From: a virus
Length of the DNA stretch: 27,643 nt
IMG/VR virus record: IMGVR_UViG_3300049203_000074
Coordinates: 1-27,643 of that record
Direction: 5' to 3' (one strand)
Below, in pieces: positions 1-8,686 of this stretch. Numbering within the stretch: the first letter of the stretch is position 1; each line of letters opens with the position of its first letter. The notes below the pieces were generated by a model, which saw only the letters and a list, made by a program, of their open reading frames with translations, had not been told where the DNA came from and made no database searches. The position numbers and the translations under genes were made by a program.

Positions 1-1433
1 GGCGCAACGGTATTGATCGCGTTGACGGCAGAGGACTTCACATTGTCCATCGCGGGACCGAAATTCTGGACCGCCGACTGAGCCGCTTCCGGTATCTTGG
101 AGCGGATGAAGGCTCCGGCCAGTGTCGGCGCGTTCATTTCGCTGCCGATGTCAATGAAGCCGGAGCGGTGGATTTTGACCACGCCCATGCCATCCGGCCC
201 GCGCGAGATGGTGATGGTGTTGCCCGTTGCCGGGTTCACCTGTGTGCCGAGCGGGGCCATCTTGCCAGAGGGCAGGCGCACCATCTCCTGAGCCGGTTGG
301 GCAGACTGCGCCGGAGCGCTGTCATTGCGCGGCGCGGGAACGCTGGGCGGCGCTACGCTGTTGAGGGCGCTAGGGCGACCAGGCATCGGGACAGGAGCGG
401 AAGGCCCGCCGGGGAAGGCCGGACGGCCCGGCATGGGCACTGGCGGCGCAGGGCGGTCATAGACGCCCGCAGAGATGTCCTTGAGCGTATTGAGCGCGTC
501 CCAGTTGGGACCGAACCCAACGCCGTTGCCGAGGCCGATCATCTGATCTGGATCAGCCACCATGTCGATCATCGGCGGCCGCCCCGGCATAGGCACGGGG
601 GCAATCGGCGGGCGCGCACGCGGCAGCGGCACCGTCTCCTGTTGTGGCTGTAGTAGCGACGCAATGCGCGGGTCTGCAACACCGCCGGGCACGTTGCCAG
701 CCTCAAGCCGGGCGCGGGCGTAAGATGATCGCGGGATGGGGGCGCGCATGTCGCGCCCCTCCATTACGTTCTGGCCGTTTATCCATCCCAACGTGGATGT
801 GGAGAGCCTTGACAGCGGGCTTTCGAGGTCCCCGGCGGTGGCGCCGAAGGTGGAGCCAAAATTGGGTGACTGCGCGTCGCTTAGACTAGCCGGGCGCCCG
901 GGCATTGGCGTCGGCGCACCCACATCGAGCGAACTTGCCACAACGGGAATATTCAGGGGCGGGGTGTGCGTGCCGGCGGTATAGGCTTCCTTAAGCCATG
1001 GCTCTACGGGCTGCCCGCTCTTGATCGAGGACCACACCGCCGGGTTTCCGAAGCCGATATGAACCGTCTGCGTGCCCATGTAGCCCGAGCCGGCACCGAT
1101 GCCGGTTGCGCCCCCAGCCCGCGCAAGCTGCACGATGCGGCCCCAGGTCTCCTGCCCTTCAGGGGTCGAGAAGTCGATGTAGTTGCCGTTGGCGTCCTTG
1201 GCCTTCACGTCTGCGGCATTGCCGTGGTCGTGGCGCGTTGAGCCGGTACGCCGCGAGCCTTCGCCCTTGGCATCCTGCCCGCCGCTCGACACCTCAAACG
1301 TCACGCCGGTCTCAGCCGCGACACTGGCGAGGATCGCCTCTAGCCGGGGGTCGATGGCCTTGTTACGCGTCCGCTCAGACGAGCCGACATAGGGCTGGAG
1401 CACGTAGTCAGACGCATTGATCTTCTGTGCCAT
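1..1433 (-). CDS. Large virion protein with N-terminal M15-type peptidase domain (3' end outside window)
   Basis: The frame is open from an ATG at 1433 to the window edge, so about 477 N-terminal residues are visible. Residues ~20-130 look like a zinc D,D-peptidase of the M15 type: a TRHDHGNAAD motif places His68 and Asp75 with the H-x6-D spacing, and TVHIGFG supplies the second histidine (His125). Such domains cleave peptidoglycan cross-bridges. After residue ~170 the protein becomes a Pro/Gly-rich linker carrying four copies of P-x-PMPGRP (bases 891-914, 576-599, 420-443, 372-395). It is the last visible gene of the late unit, behind three other probable ejection proteins, so a virion-associated murein hydrolase used during DNA entry is more likely than a free endolysin. 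The peptidase call is by motif only; the rest of the protein is not recognised. Confidence 0.75.
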   Translation of the reverse strand, partial: MAQKINASDYVLQPYVGSSERTRNKAIDPRLEAILASVAAETGVTFEVSSGGQDAKGEGSRRTGSTRHDHGNAADVKAKDANGNYIDFSTPEGQETWGRIVQLARAGGATGIGAGSGYMGTQTVHIGFGNPAVWSSIKSGQPVEPWLKEAYTAGTHTPPLNIPVVASSLDVGAPTPMPGRPASLSDAQSPNFGSTFGATAGDLESPLSRLSTSTLGWINGQNVMEGRDMRAPIPRSSYARARLEAGNVPGGVADPRIASLLQPQQETVPLPRARPPIAPVPMPGRPPMIDMVADPDQMIGLGNGVGFGPNWDALNTLKDISAGVYDRPAPPVPMPGRPAFPGGPSAPVPMPGRPSALNSVAPPSVPAPRNDSAPAQSAQPAQEMVRLPSGKMAPLGTQVNPATGNTITISRGPDGMGVVKIHRSGFIDIGSEMNAPTLAGAFIRSKIPEAAQSAVQNFGPAMDNVKSSAVNAINTVA

Positions 1434-1460
1434 TCGTACCCCAAAGGAAACGGCCGCCTT

Positions 1461-1733
1461 GTGAGCGAGCCGGTGAGTGTCTATGTTCTGCGGTTGATGG
1501 GAGACATCGAACTATCCCCCGAGCACTACCGGCGCGTCGGCTCGCAGTCGCCGCGCTTCCGTCGCGGCCTCGCCAAATGGCTGTACTTCCTGCGCCACCC
1601 GATCCTTGCCGCCGCGACCTACCAGAAGGCGTACCCGGACGATCCCGAGAAGGAACCGGAGTTCCGCGAGCGGCTCGCTCACGGCGCCCTGTTTGGACTC
1701 GCGGTCTATTGGATTAACCGCCTCACTGGTTAG
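1461..1733 (+). CDS. Small protein of unknown function, opposite to the late operon
   Basis: This 90-aa frame fills the only gap between the late genes on either side, on the opposite strand. It starts at GTG 1461, with AAAGGA about 13 bases upstream, and its end overlaps the convergent 582-aa gene by 11 bases. Third codon positions are strongly G/C, as in real genes here, and the minus-strand frames opposite it translate to low-complexity Arg-rich text. The product has an acidic N-terminus, a basic/hydrophobic stretch around residues 35-55 (RRGLAKWLYFLRHPILAA), an acidic PDDPEKEPEF patch and a hydrophobic tail (ALFGLAVYWI). It could be a small membrane-associated protein, but no family is recognised. 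An internal ATG at residue 13 is an alternative start. Confidence 0.6.
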   Translation: MSEPVSVYVLRLMGDIELSPEHYRRVGSQSPRFRRGLAKWLYFLRHPILAAATYQKAYPDDPEKEPEFRERLAHGALFGLAVYWINRLTG

Positions 1734-3471
1734 GCGGCATGAGCTGCGGCGTGACACCGCGCGCCACGACTGACGGAATGTTCGTTCCCTTTGCCAGCAT
1801 GGCTCGCCCCGGCGCAGAGAGCATGGCCCTGCCCGTTGCCCACGGCGCCAATGCACCAGCCACAGCCGCCCCAGCGGCCACGAGCGGGTCACCGCCCTGA
1901 AGACCGTGCGTCACGCCACCCTGCATCATCAGCAGCGGCGTCAAGCGTGCGGCGGTCCCGCTGTCGGGCAAGCGAGGCATGGCGATAACGCCGGCTCGAG
2001 CCAAGCCATTCAGATCTCCACCACCCTTGACGTAGCGGCGCGGATTGCCCTGTGCCACGGCAGCGCGCAAGGACTCCGGCGTGAGCAGCCCCTTGACGGC
2101 GCTATCGCCCGAGCCCTTCACGGCGTTGGTAACGACCATGAGGTTTGCGTAGTTCTGTCGAGCCTTCTGCCATGCGGCTTTCGTCTGACCGCTGGCGCTG
2201 CGTTCTACGGCATCGTCCAGAGCCTCGCGCATCTTGCTGAGGGCGGTCGTCGGCCCGCCGGCCTCCATCGCCTCGCGGATGTCGGTGATGAGTATCTGGT
2301 AGCTCTCGCCCTTGAGCACGCCGCCGTTCTGCTGGGCCAATGTGCCGACGCGATTGAGGATGTTGTTCAGGACGGGGATGCTCTGGCCGCTTGCATCCTC
2401 GTAGCCTACTACTGCCTTCAGGAGATCATCCTGCAATTGGCTATCGACTTTGACCGTCGTCATCTTGGCAAGCGTGTCGAACGTGCTGCCCGCCTTGTCG
2501 AAAGCGGCCTTCATCACCTCCGGCCCGGCATTATCAGCGTTGACGCCAGCGGCTTTGAGCGCGGCGCGGGTATAGGCCGACAGTTGCTTGTCGCGGAAGT
2601 TCTGCGCGGCCACACCGCCGAGCTGGCCTTCCATCTGCTGCAAGGCCCGAGAGCCGCGCGCCTGCCCGCCTGTAACGGGCACGCCTTCACGCTTCAGCGT
2701 CTCAATGGCCGCAGACTGTTCCTTGGGCAGCTTGGCGCCCTTGCCGAGCAGCGCAAAGGGCATCGTCGCTACCGAAGGTAGGACCGACTTGCTAAAAGCC
2801 TCCTGAGCCCCCTCGCCTCGCGCCATGCGGTCGCCGGTATTGATAGCGAGCTGCGACGCACCAGTCATGCCGAGGCGGGTCAGCAGGCCACCTTCCAAGC
2901 CGAGAGCGCCAGCCGTGATCGGGTTAGACATCGCCAAGGCGTAAGGAGCGACGGAGCCCACAACACCGCCAGCCATCGCGGCCTCGGGGTTGCGCTCCAC
3001 GACCTTGTTCATGTCGGCTCGAGCCGCTTCCGGCGTATCGCCGTAGATGCCAGCATTGAGCTTGTCGCGCCCGGACTGAAGGTATGGGCCGGCGATGGGA
3101 ATAGCCCCTGCCGCCTGGTCCGCAAATGCAGCCACGGCATTGAGCGGGTTGGAATAGCGGTTCGTAATGTCGAAAGCCGGATCGGGCTTCAGTGGCGTGG
3201 TGTTCGGCGTACCGGGGATCGCCAGCCCGACATTCTGGTCCGGGTGCGTCAAGGCACCCTGCTGAGGCATCCGCGCGTTGATCGCAGCCCTGTTGGCAGG
3301 ATCGGACGCATAAGCACGCGCCTCAGCATCGCTGCTGAACTGGGGGGGCACTCCGCCACCGCTCGCACCGCCACTGAACTGCCGGAAGGCCGCCATAGCC
3401 GCCGCCTGGTCGGGCGCGGTGATGACGTACTTTTTGCCGGTGTTCTGGTCGGTGACTTGGAACTTGGGCAT
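1723..3471 (-). CDS. Internal virion / DNA-ejection-type protein
   Basis: A 582-aa protein. The N-terminal ~35 residues (VTDQNTGKKYVITAPDQAAA and following) form a small motif common at the start of phage virion proteins. The rest is Ala/Gly-rich and mainly helical, with a hydrophobic Gly/Ala region at ~165-200, a long helical region at ~260-430 and another Ala-rich segment near the C-terminus. This composition and the position after the tail hub fit the large internal proteins that podoviruses eject ahead of DNA. There are no catalytic motifs. The ATG overlaps the stop of the preceding gene by one base (TGATG). The family assignment is inferred from composition and order; a structural role is fairly secure. 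Confidence 0.7.
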   Translation of the reverse strand: MPKFQVTDQNTGKKYVITAPDQAAAMAAFRQFSGGASGGGVPPQFSSDAEARAYASDPANRAAINARMPQQGALTHPDQNVGLAIPGTPNTTPLKPDPAFDITNRYSNPLNAVAAFADQAAGAIPIAGPYLQSGRDKLNAGIYGDTPEAARADMNKVVERNPEAAMAGGVVGSVAPYALAMSNPITAGALGLEGGLLTRLGMTGASQLAINTGDRMARGEGAQEAFSKSVLPSVATMPFALLGKGAKLPKEQSAAIETLKREGVPVTGGQARGSRALQQMEGQLGGVAAQNFRDKQLSAYTRAALKAAGVNADNAGPEVMKAAFDKAGSTFDTLAKMTTVKVDSQLQDDLLKAVVGYEDASGQSIPVLNNILNRVGTLAQQNGGVLKGESYQILITDIREAMEAGGPTTALSKMREALDDAVERSASGQTKAAWQKARQNYANLMVVTNAVKGSGDSAVKGLLTPESLRAAVAQGNPRRYVKGGGDLNGLARAGVIAMPRLPDSGTAARLTPLLMMQGGVTHGLQGGDPLVAAGAAVAGALAPWATGRAMLSAPGRAMLAKGTNIPSVVARGVTPQLMPPNQ

Positions 3472-4475
3472 CAGGGGATTTCCTGAATGGTGATGCCGCC
3501 GCCCATGTCAACAACCGCCCCACCGGACGGCGCTGCTGCTGGCTTGAAGTTGGCGAGCGGGTTAGGGACAGCGGCCTGCCGCTTGCGGCCCTCGGCAGGG
3601 CTGATCTCACGGTTGGCAACCTGCTGTGCGATTGTGGCTTGCGCGATGTAGTACTCGTTAATGGCCTTGGCCGTCTGGATGATGAGCGCGTTACCGCCCG
3701 GCTGGTTCACGATCGCCGGGAGTGACGCCTTGAACAGGAGCAAGTCAGCGTCCGACATCGTACCTGATCCAGGGGGACGCTGGCCGGGAACCATCTGGTT
3801 GATGAGGGCCTGCGCAGCCTGCACTTCGCTCGCGCCCTCTACAGGAAGTCCGAGGGCACCGGCAGCCTGTGTAAGTACGCCCTGCGCCCCTTGTGGCGCC
3901 GACTGCAATAGCGTTTCGATCTGCCCGAGGCGGATGTTGTTGCTCTGCGCCGTCAGGCCAGTCTCGATCGAGCCCGCCACCTGATCCGCCATCTTCGCGT
4001 CAAGCGTGTCGTAGAACTTGTCCGTACCGCCGATGTTGTTGGTGACAAGCGTGTCGGGTGTCGAGGGGTTGCCCTGCGCGATCACTGTCTTGCCATCCCC
4101 AGAGAAGCGCGTCTGCCCCTCGCCCAGCGTGAAAGGGTCGGCAGGCTTCGGGCTTACGAAGTCCCAATACGCCTCGCCCGGGTCCTTGATGCCGTCTGCA
4201 ATGGCCTGTGCGATGTCAGGCTTGCCCCAGTCGATGAACTGCTGGGCATACTTGGCGCGCAACGCCGCCTGATCGGCAATGGCCTTCTGACGCTCCGCTT
4301 CCTGCGCCTCGATGCGCTCGGCCTCAGCACGAAGGGGCTGCATCTCGGCGTTGCGACGTGCGCCAGCTCCAAGCCCGCTCCAGATGGTCGGAGACTGCGT
4401 GAGCCCCACGCCAATGTCCTGAAGCGCATTGCCGCCGAAGCGCGTCCAGTTGAAGTTGGGATTGGGCGCGATCAT
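3471..4475 (-). CDS. Probable internal virion protein
   Basis: A 334-aa protein. The ATG at 4475 is chosen over an upstream in-frame start because it overlaps the previous stop by four bases (ATGA) and because the upstream extension is Arg-rich shadow sequence. It begins MIAPNPNFNW. A charged helical stretch at ~45-80 (AEAERIEAQEAERQKA) could form a coiled coil. The middle is Gln/Ala/Gly-rich, and the C-terminus is a Pro/Ala linker followed by a short Gly-rich end. It sits second in a run of four probable ejection or tail-tip proteins. No enzyme motif is visible and no family is recognised. Confidence 0.65.
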   Translation of the reverse strand: MIAPNPNFNWTRFGGNALQDIGVGLTQSPTIWSGLGAGARRNAEMQPLRAEAERIEAQEAERQKAIADQAALRAKYAQQFIDWGKPDIAQAIADGIKDPGEAYWDFVSPKPADPFTLGEGQTRFSGDGKTVIAQGNPSTPDTLVTNNIGGTDKFYDTLDAKMADQVAGSIETGLTAQSNNIRLGQIETLLQSAPQGAQGVLTQAAGALGLPVEGASEVQAAQALINQMVPGQRPPGSGTMSDADLLLFKASLPAIVNQPGGNALIIQTAKAINEYYIAQATIAQQVANREISPAEGRKRQAAVPNPLANFKPAAAPSGGAVVDMGGGITIQEIP

Positions 4476-5239
4476 CGCAGCGCTCCGCCACTTAGCGCGC
4501 TGCCGCCGAGCCCGATCAGAGCCCCGAGGCCCTGTTGCCACCACGGAGCCTCATTGGCCGCGCCAACGGGATCACCGAACGCCGCGCCGATCTTGATAAG
4601 CCGATCCAGCTCCGCGTTCTTGGTGCGGTCGAACAAGTCAGCCCTGCCGAGGAGAGCGCCCTGAGCATTGGCATCCTGCGCGGCGCCGATCTGCGTGAGC
4701 ATGTCGATGGCGTTCTGCTCATTGCCGAGCGCCGTCTGTCCCATGCCGAACAAGCCCGACTGAATGCCGGCCTGCGAGTCGAGCGAGCGATAGCGGTTGT
4801 CGATGTCCCGCTGCATGTTGGTATAGTCGAGCCCAGCCAGAGCTTCCCCGAGCCCTTCCGCGGCACCCTTGTTGAAGCTGGTGGAGCCGTATCGGCCATT
4901 GGAGGCTCCGAGGCTCGCCACATCGGTCAGTACGTCATCACGGATGCCACTGCGCAGTGTCTGGTACGCTTCGCTGTTCGGGTCGTAGGCAGTGCTCAGA
5001 GCGCCATACTTCGTACCCAGTCCGCCGAAACGGTCCATCGCCGCACGCTGGCCTACACCGAAGCCGCTTGAGGCATCGAGGCCCTTGGCAAACGTGGTGC
5101 CTGCGTTCCATGCGCTCTTGGTGCCCGTGCCCGCGCCAGCAAAGAGGCTCTCGCCAAAAACCGGCGCCTTTTTGTCGAGCTGGTTGCCAAGCTTGTTGAG
5201 GTACTGATCGCCAAACTGCTTTGACTTGGAGTCGCCCAT
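4472..5239 (-). CDS. Probable virion structural / ejection protein
   Basis: A 255-aa, Gly/Ala-rich protein starting MGDSKSKQFG, without Cys. The sequence is helical with repeated Gly-containing turns, and it ends in a hydrophobic Gly-rich segment (GLGALIGLGGSALSGGALR) that could insert in or lie on a membrane. This suits a protein delivered into the host envelope with the DNA. The ATG overlaps the previous stop by a base, and the stop overlaps the next start (ATGA). It lies between a GNAT-like small protein and two large virion proteins. The assignment is by composition and gene order. Confidence 0.65.
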   Translation of the reverse strand: MGDSKSKQFGDQYLNKLGNQLDKKAPVFGESLFAGAGTGTKSAWNAGTTFAKGLDASSGFGVGQRAAMDRFGGLGTKYGALSTAYDPNSEAYQTLRSGIRDDVLTDVASLGASNGRYGSTSFNKGAAEGLGEALAGLDYTNMQRDIDNRYRSLDSQAGIQSGLFGMGQTALGNEQNAIDMLTQIGAAQDANAQGALLGRADLFDRTKNAELDRLIKIGAAFGDPVGAANEAPWWQQGLGALIGLGGSALSGGALR

Positions 5240-5655
5240 CAGATGGCCTTCCTAATTCTGTTCGGATAGTCGGGGTCGAAGTGCTCCCATTCGGGAAACA
5301 CCCGCGACCAGTTGCGCCCGCCCATGACGAGCCATTTGCAGCCCGCTTGACGGGCAAGCTTTTCAATCTCGGCAACGATGTCCCGGCAGGCTCTAATGAA
5401 GACCCGAGGGCCGCCCTTCACCTCACCGGCGACGTAGTTGATCCAGCACTCGCCATCCTCGATGGTCGTCACGCCGACGCCCCTCACATGAACCGGAATG
5501 GCGATCCAGAAGGCTTCGGAGCGGCCGGAGGTGAGCCACGCATAGACATCAAGCGGCGTCGCGTTCCTGTCGTGCTCGATGGCAGACCCGATGAGAGCCA
5601 TGATGCGCTCCCACTCCTGCGGGATGCGCTCGAGCGGGATAGGAATGAAGATCAA
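5239..5655 (-). CDS. T7 gp13-like internal protein / GNAT-fold candidate
   Basis: A 138-aa protein beginning MIFIPIPLERIPQEWERIM. It has alternating strands and helices (AFWIAIPVHVRGVGVTTIED, then GGPRVFIRACRDIVAEIEKLA, then CKWLVMGGR) ending in a conserved-looking NWSRVFPEWEHF segment. This arrangement resembles the acetyltransferase-fold internal protein found beside ejection proteins in T7-like phages (gp13). That is a resemblance in size, fold order and place, not a proven match. The start codon appears to be TTG at 5655, overlapping the previous stop as TTGA; no good ribosome-binding site is seen, which suggests translational coupling. A catalytic role is not evident. Confidence 0.6.
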   Translation of the reverse strand: MIFIPIPLERIPQEWERIMALIGSAIEHDRNATPLDVYAWLTSGRSEAFWIAIPVHVRGVGVTTIEDGECWINYVAGEVKGGPRVFIRACRDIVAEIEKLARQAGCKWLVMGGRNWSRVFPEWEHFDPDYPNRIRKAI

Positions 5656-5978
5656 CTCGGCTCAACGATCACCGCGACCACATCAATGCGGTTTGCCGTG
5701 CCTGCCGTGGCCCTTAGCTTCCAACCCTTCGGCAACGGAATATCGCCCCACGTCAGCGTTTGCCGCGCCGTCATCGGCTTGGTGTTCATCAGGTAGTACG
5801 AGGTCGTCCCGTCATACACCTCGAGCGAGAAGTTCGGGGTGTTGCCACTGATCTCAGTGACGTACACCTTCTTGACCGTGCATTTCCGATCCACCGCAAC
5901 GATGTCGGTGACGTTGGTGTCGGTTAGCTTCTTCGCCCGCAAGCCGGAGACACCGCCCTCATAGGTGACGTTGCTCAT
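5652..5978 (-). CDS. Small beta-rich virion protein
   Basis: A 108-aa protein rich in Thr, Val and Tyr, with alternating polar and hydrophobic strands (KVYVTEISGN, FSLEVYDGTTSYYLMN, LRATAG, RIDVVAVIVEP). This looks like a single all-beta domain, as in head fibres, decoration proteins or tail-associated jelly rolls. The ATG overlaps the stop of the tail-hub gene by four bases, and its own stop is shared with the TTG start of the next gene. The position between the tail hub and ejection proteins makes a tail attachment role plausible, but no family is recognised. Confidence 0.65.
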   Translation of the reverse strand: MSNVTYEGGVSGLRAKKLTDTNVTDIVAVDRKCTVKKVYVTEISGNTPNFSLEVYDGTTSYYLMNTKPMTARQTLTWGDIPLPKGWKLRATAGTANRIDVVAVIVEPS

Positions 5979-7414
5979 CGCGGCCCACCCGCGCGCTTGT
6001 CTGTCACTTCAATGGCTGTCGAGCGGGTCCAGGTTGCTGCCGCCGCATGGTTGATCCGCGTCCGGTAGTATTTGCCCCGCCCGCGAAGCCCGGCCCTGCC
6101 GCTTGCTGTCAGTGGAACGGCAGTCTTCCACGTGAAACTGTCCGACAGCCGCTCTTTGACGCCGAGTTCGATGGTCGCACTCGGATCGTCGGTGAGCGCC
6201 TCGCACCAGTTGAACAGGTACGTGCTGCCATCACCTTCGGTCGGTGTCTCGATCGTTGCCGCCGCGACAGAGCCCTCGAAAAACCCGAATTTGTAGTCAG
6301 CATCCAGCCCGGCGAGACGGAAATTGCCGCCCTGCCAGAACGACGAGCCCAACGGATACTGCGACCAATTGCTCAGCGCGCCAAAGGCGGATGAGATCGT
6401 GCCGATGGTGTAGCCCGGCGAGCCCATGCGGAAGATGGCCGATGTGCTCTCGGTTCCGGGAATGAACTCCTGTTCGACCCAGTTGTAGTCAAGTATCGAA
6501 TTGAACACGGTTGCCGTAGAGCCATCGCCCGTTGCGGCGTAGCGAATGCGAAACAGCGTGTTCTTCGGGTCAACCGTGACCCAAACCTTCTTGAGATCAG
6601 AGCAGCGGGCGAGAAACCACTTGTTGATCTTGCCAGCACCGATGTTGACTGGCGGGCCGCCGCTCGTTGCCCACCATCCGTCGGTATGAAGGAAGATCGT
6701 CGTTCCGTTATAGGTGGCCTGCGCCCTTGGATGCACACACCCAACGTCATCGGCCAGCTTGTCGAGGCGGAACAGCGCACCACCGCCGGCATTGCCGAAG
6801 GTCATGCGGCGCACGGCGCGAAGTTGCAGCAGGATCGCCACACCGTTTCCGAGATCACCGCCGCCTGTGAAGGCGCCGCCGTCGTTGATGTCCTGCTGGT
6901 CGGCGCCCGTATCGTCCCAGTCGGTGTGATCGCCAAAGGCCGACACACTGAGCCGGTTGAGAGTCGAGCCGTCCCCGAGAGCCACGAGCTGGTTGTTCGC
7001 CGGGAACATGTAGCGAGCAGCGGGCGCACCGGTTACGGCATTGACGCCAGCCGGCGTGTCCATGTTGTAGTCCTTCATGCCGTCCGTCGTGTTGGACGTG
7101 ACCATGAAGACGCCGATCTGCGCGAACGCCTGGTCCTCATCTGTCGGGACCGTCTGGCTGCCCTCGATAGAGGTGAAATCGTAGTCGGCATCGATCGTGT
7201 AGATGTCGGTTTCCGTCGCCACGAAGCCCTTGAACGTGCCGTCGGGCAGGAAGCCGCCGAATGCGCCACGCGGAGCGGCAGCAAGCGCCACGGCGCCCGG
7301 AGCGGCTTCCAGCGTCGGCCTTGGCCCATACCCGCCAGCCGTCATGAAGACGTTGCCCACCTCACTGGAAGCAAGCTCGCCAGCGTCTGGGCGGAAGGGG
7401 AGAAAGGAGGGCAT
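5975..7414 (-). CDS. P22 gp10-like tail hub / packaged-DNA stabilization protein
   Basis: A 479-aa protein, close to the length of P22 gp10 (about 470). It shows many short beta-strand blocks with aromatic and Gly turns (GDHTDWDD, FLHTDGWWATSGG, YNWVEQEF) and ends in a Thr/Arg-rich beta segment, as expected of the beta-propeller-like plug and hub proteins that close the portal channel. It follows the adaptor gene, with a one-base TGATG overlap. Together with the P22-type portal this gives the order portal, scaffold, coat, adaptor, hub. The specific gp10 label is inferred from size, order and sequence style. Confidence 0.72.
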   Translation of the reverse strand: MPSFLPFRPDAGELASSEVGNVFMTAGGYGPRPTLEAAPGAVALAAAPRGAFGGFLPDGTFKGFVATETDIYTIDADYDFTSIEGSQTVPTDEDQAFAQIGVFMVTSNTTDGMKDYNMDTPAGVNAVTGAPAARYMFPANNQLVALGDGSTLNRLSVSAFGDHTDWDDTGADQQDINDGGAFTGGGDLGNGVAILLQLRAVRRMTFGNAGGGALFRLDKLADDVGCVHPRAQATYNGTTIFLHTDGWWATSGGPPVNIGAGKINKWFLARCSDLKKVWVTVDPKNTLFRIRYAATGDGSTATVFNSILDYNWVEQEFIPGTESTSAIFRMGSPGYTIGTISSAFGALSNWSQYPLGSSFWQGGNFRLAGLDADYKFGFFEGSVAAATIETPTEGDGSTYLFNWCEALTDDPSATIELGVKERLSDSFTWKTAVPLTASGRAGLRGRGKYYRTRINHAAAATWTRSTAIEVTDKRAGGPR

Positions 7415-8040
7415 CAGAACTCTGTCGCCTCGAGATAGCCCAGAGCGGTCTTGTCGTCCCGAGCGCTTAGCAACTGTGATAGAGCCAGCGCTTCTGCTGC
7501 TTGCATGATGACCGCGTTGGCCGAGTCATTGTAGCGGTGGGCGTACAGCTCGGCCTTGGCTCGGCTCATGATGAGTTCGTACGCCTCCGTCATCCATACA
7601 TTGTCGGTCTCGCCGTCGCTGGTCGGTGCTGCGACCTTGGTGTGACCGAGGATGCGGGTCGAATAGGCGTCATCTGGATTGCGCCAGAGGCGTATGCCCC
7701 CTGGTACGGATGCATAGTCGCTTGGCTCACCTGTGTCGGCGTTGTTCCCGGCGACACGCTCCATCTGCTGGTAATTGAGGCGGTCGAGTTCCCGCACGTC
7801 GCCTGCTGCGATGGTCACGAACACGCCGTCGATCTTATAGAACTCCGTCCCGATGGTCGTGAACAGGTAGGTGTCCGTTGATGCTACGGTGTTGAACGTC
7901 ACACTCCGGCTCTCGTTGAACCAGAAGCGCTTGGGCTGGTAGTGCCGGATCGCTGCGTTGATCTTGTTCGTGAACGCTGCGGAGTCAGAGCGCTCCATAT
8001 CGTCGGCCATTTCAGCAAGCATGATGGCGCGTGTCGTCAT
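7414..8040 (-). CDS. Head-to-tail adaptor (SU10/P22 gp4-type)
   Basis: A 208-aa protein with the layout of phage adaptor proteins: an N-terminal helical block (IMLAEMADDMERSDSAAF then INAAIRHYQPKRFWFNES), a central beta domain with an FYKIDGVFVTI segment, a Pro/Gly loop (YASVPGGIRLWRNPDDAY), and a long C-terminal helix (LIMSRAKAELYAHRYND onward). Adaptors bind beneath the portal dodecamer and join it to the tail. The ATG overlaps the stop of a 47-aa gene by four bases, and the stop overlaps the hub gene by one. Position between the coat-region genes and the hub supports the call. Confidence 0.78.
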   Translation of the reverse strand: MTTRAIMLAEMADDMERSDSAAFTNKINAAIRHYQPKRFWFNESRSVTFNTVASTDTYLFTTIGTEFYKIDGVFVTIAAGDVRELDRLNYQQMERVAGNNADTGEPSDYASVPGGIRLWRNPDDAYSTRILGHTKVAAPTSDGETDNVWMTEAYELIMSRAKAELYAHRYNDSANAVIMQAAEALALSQLLSARDDKTALGYLEATEF

Positions 8041-8180
8041 TTAGCCCTCGCTCGCTTGGTCCGTACCGCCTTCTTGCCGAGACGCTTAAGCGTCTCAGCG
8101 GGCTTGTCCGCCGGTTTCGGCAAAGTCTCGGGCGGCAGGTCGTATCCCGCCGCCCAGAGGTGCGTGATGGTAAGGTCCAT
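8037..8180 (-). CDS. 47-aa basic small protein of the head-tail region
   Basis: This short gene fills the gap between the decoration-like gene and the adaptor. ATG at 8180 begins MDLTITHLWAAGYDLPPETL; it continues through a Pro/Lys-rich middle (PKPADKPAETLK) to a strongly basic end (KKAVRTKRARAK). Its TGA overlaps the adaptor ATG by four bases, the junction style used throughout this operon, and the start lies four bases past the preceding stop. The basic tail could contact DNA or acidic capsid surfaces, but that is a guess. Codon third positions are G/C-biased. No family is recognised. Confidence 0.65.
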   Translation of the reverse strand: MDLTITHLWAAGYDLPPETLPKPADKPAETLKRLGKKAVRTKRARAK

Positions 8181-8183
8181 TGC

Positions 8184-8666
8184 TTAGCTGAAGGCCGCCG
8201 CAGCGGTCGAAAGCACCACGCCGGACACGATCCAGTACGTGCCGTCGCAGTACATCTCGATCACGGTCCCGCCCTGCGGCAGGTTCACCTGGAGCTGGTC
8301 GTCGTCGGACTGGTCGGCAACGACGGCAGCAGCCGTGGCGGGGGCCGCGTCGGTGTCGATCATGAGCACGCCGCCCTTGAACAGGTCGGCAGTCGCAGCG
8401 GCGACGAAGATCCAGTCGTGACCGTCCGCAGCGCCGACTTCCGCAACGAACTTGTACCGCAGGCCAGCAGCCACGGCGGGCAGCGTGAAGGTGCGATCCG
8501 CCGACACGTTGGCGATGAGGTGCGTCTTGCCGCTGTTGGTGGCAAGGATCGTGGCGTTGGCATCGCCCAGCGAGACAATGCCGGGCGTGTCATAGAGAGT
8601 GCCGACCTTAAGGGTTCCAACTTCGACATCGGAGTCCTTGTAGAGGTCGTGCTTGCCAGTGGTCAT
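8184..8666 (-). CDS. Head decoration / small structural protein
   Basis: A 160-aa protein with an Ala/Val/Thr-rich beta composition. Residues ~40-100 read like a fibre or decoration fold (TFTLPAVAAGLRYKFVAEVG, HDWIFVAAATADLFKGG), and the last ~30 residues (GGTVIEMYCDGTYWIVSGV) resemble the final strands of many small phage surface proteins that cover a hydrophobic core. An AAGGAGA ribosome-binding site stands just before the ATG. A hairpin (8687-8710) separates it from the gene before it. It lies in the coat region, so a high-copy capsid accessory protein is likely, though unproven. Confidence 0.65.
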   Translation of the reverse strand: MTTGKHDLYKDSDVEVGTLKVGTLYDTPGIVSLGDANATILATNSGKTHLIANVSADRTFTLPAVAAGLRYKFVAEVGAADGHDWIFVAAATADLFKGGVLMIDTDAAPATAAAVVADQSDDDQLQVNLPQGGTVIEMYCDGTYWIVSGVVLSTAAAAFS

Positions 8667-8686
8667 GTGAGTTCTCCTTGGGAAAG

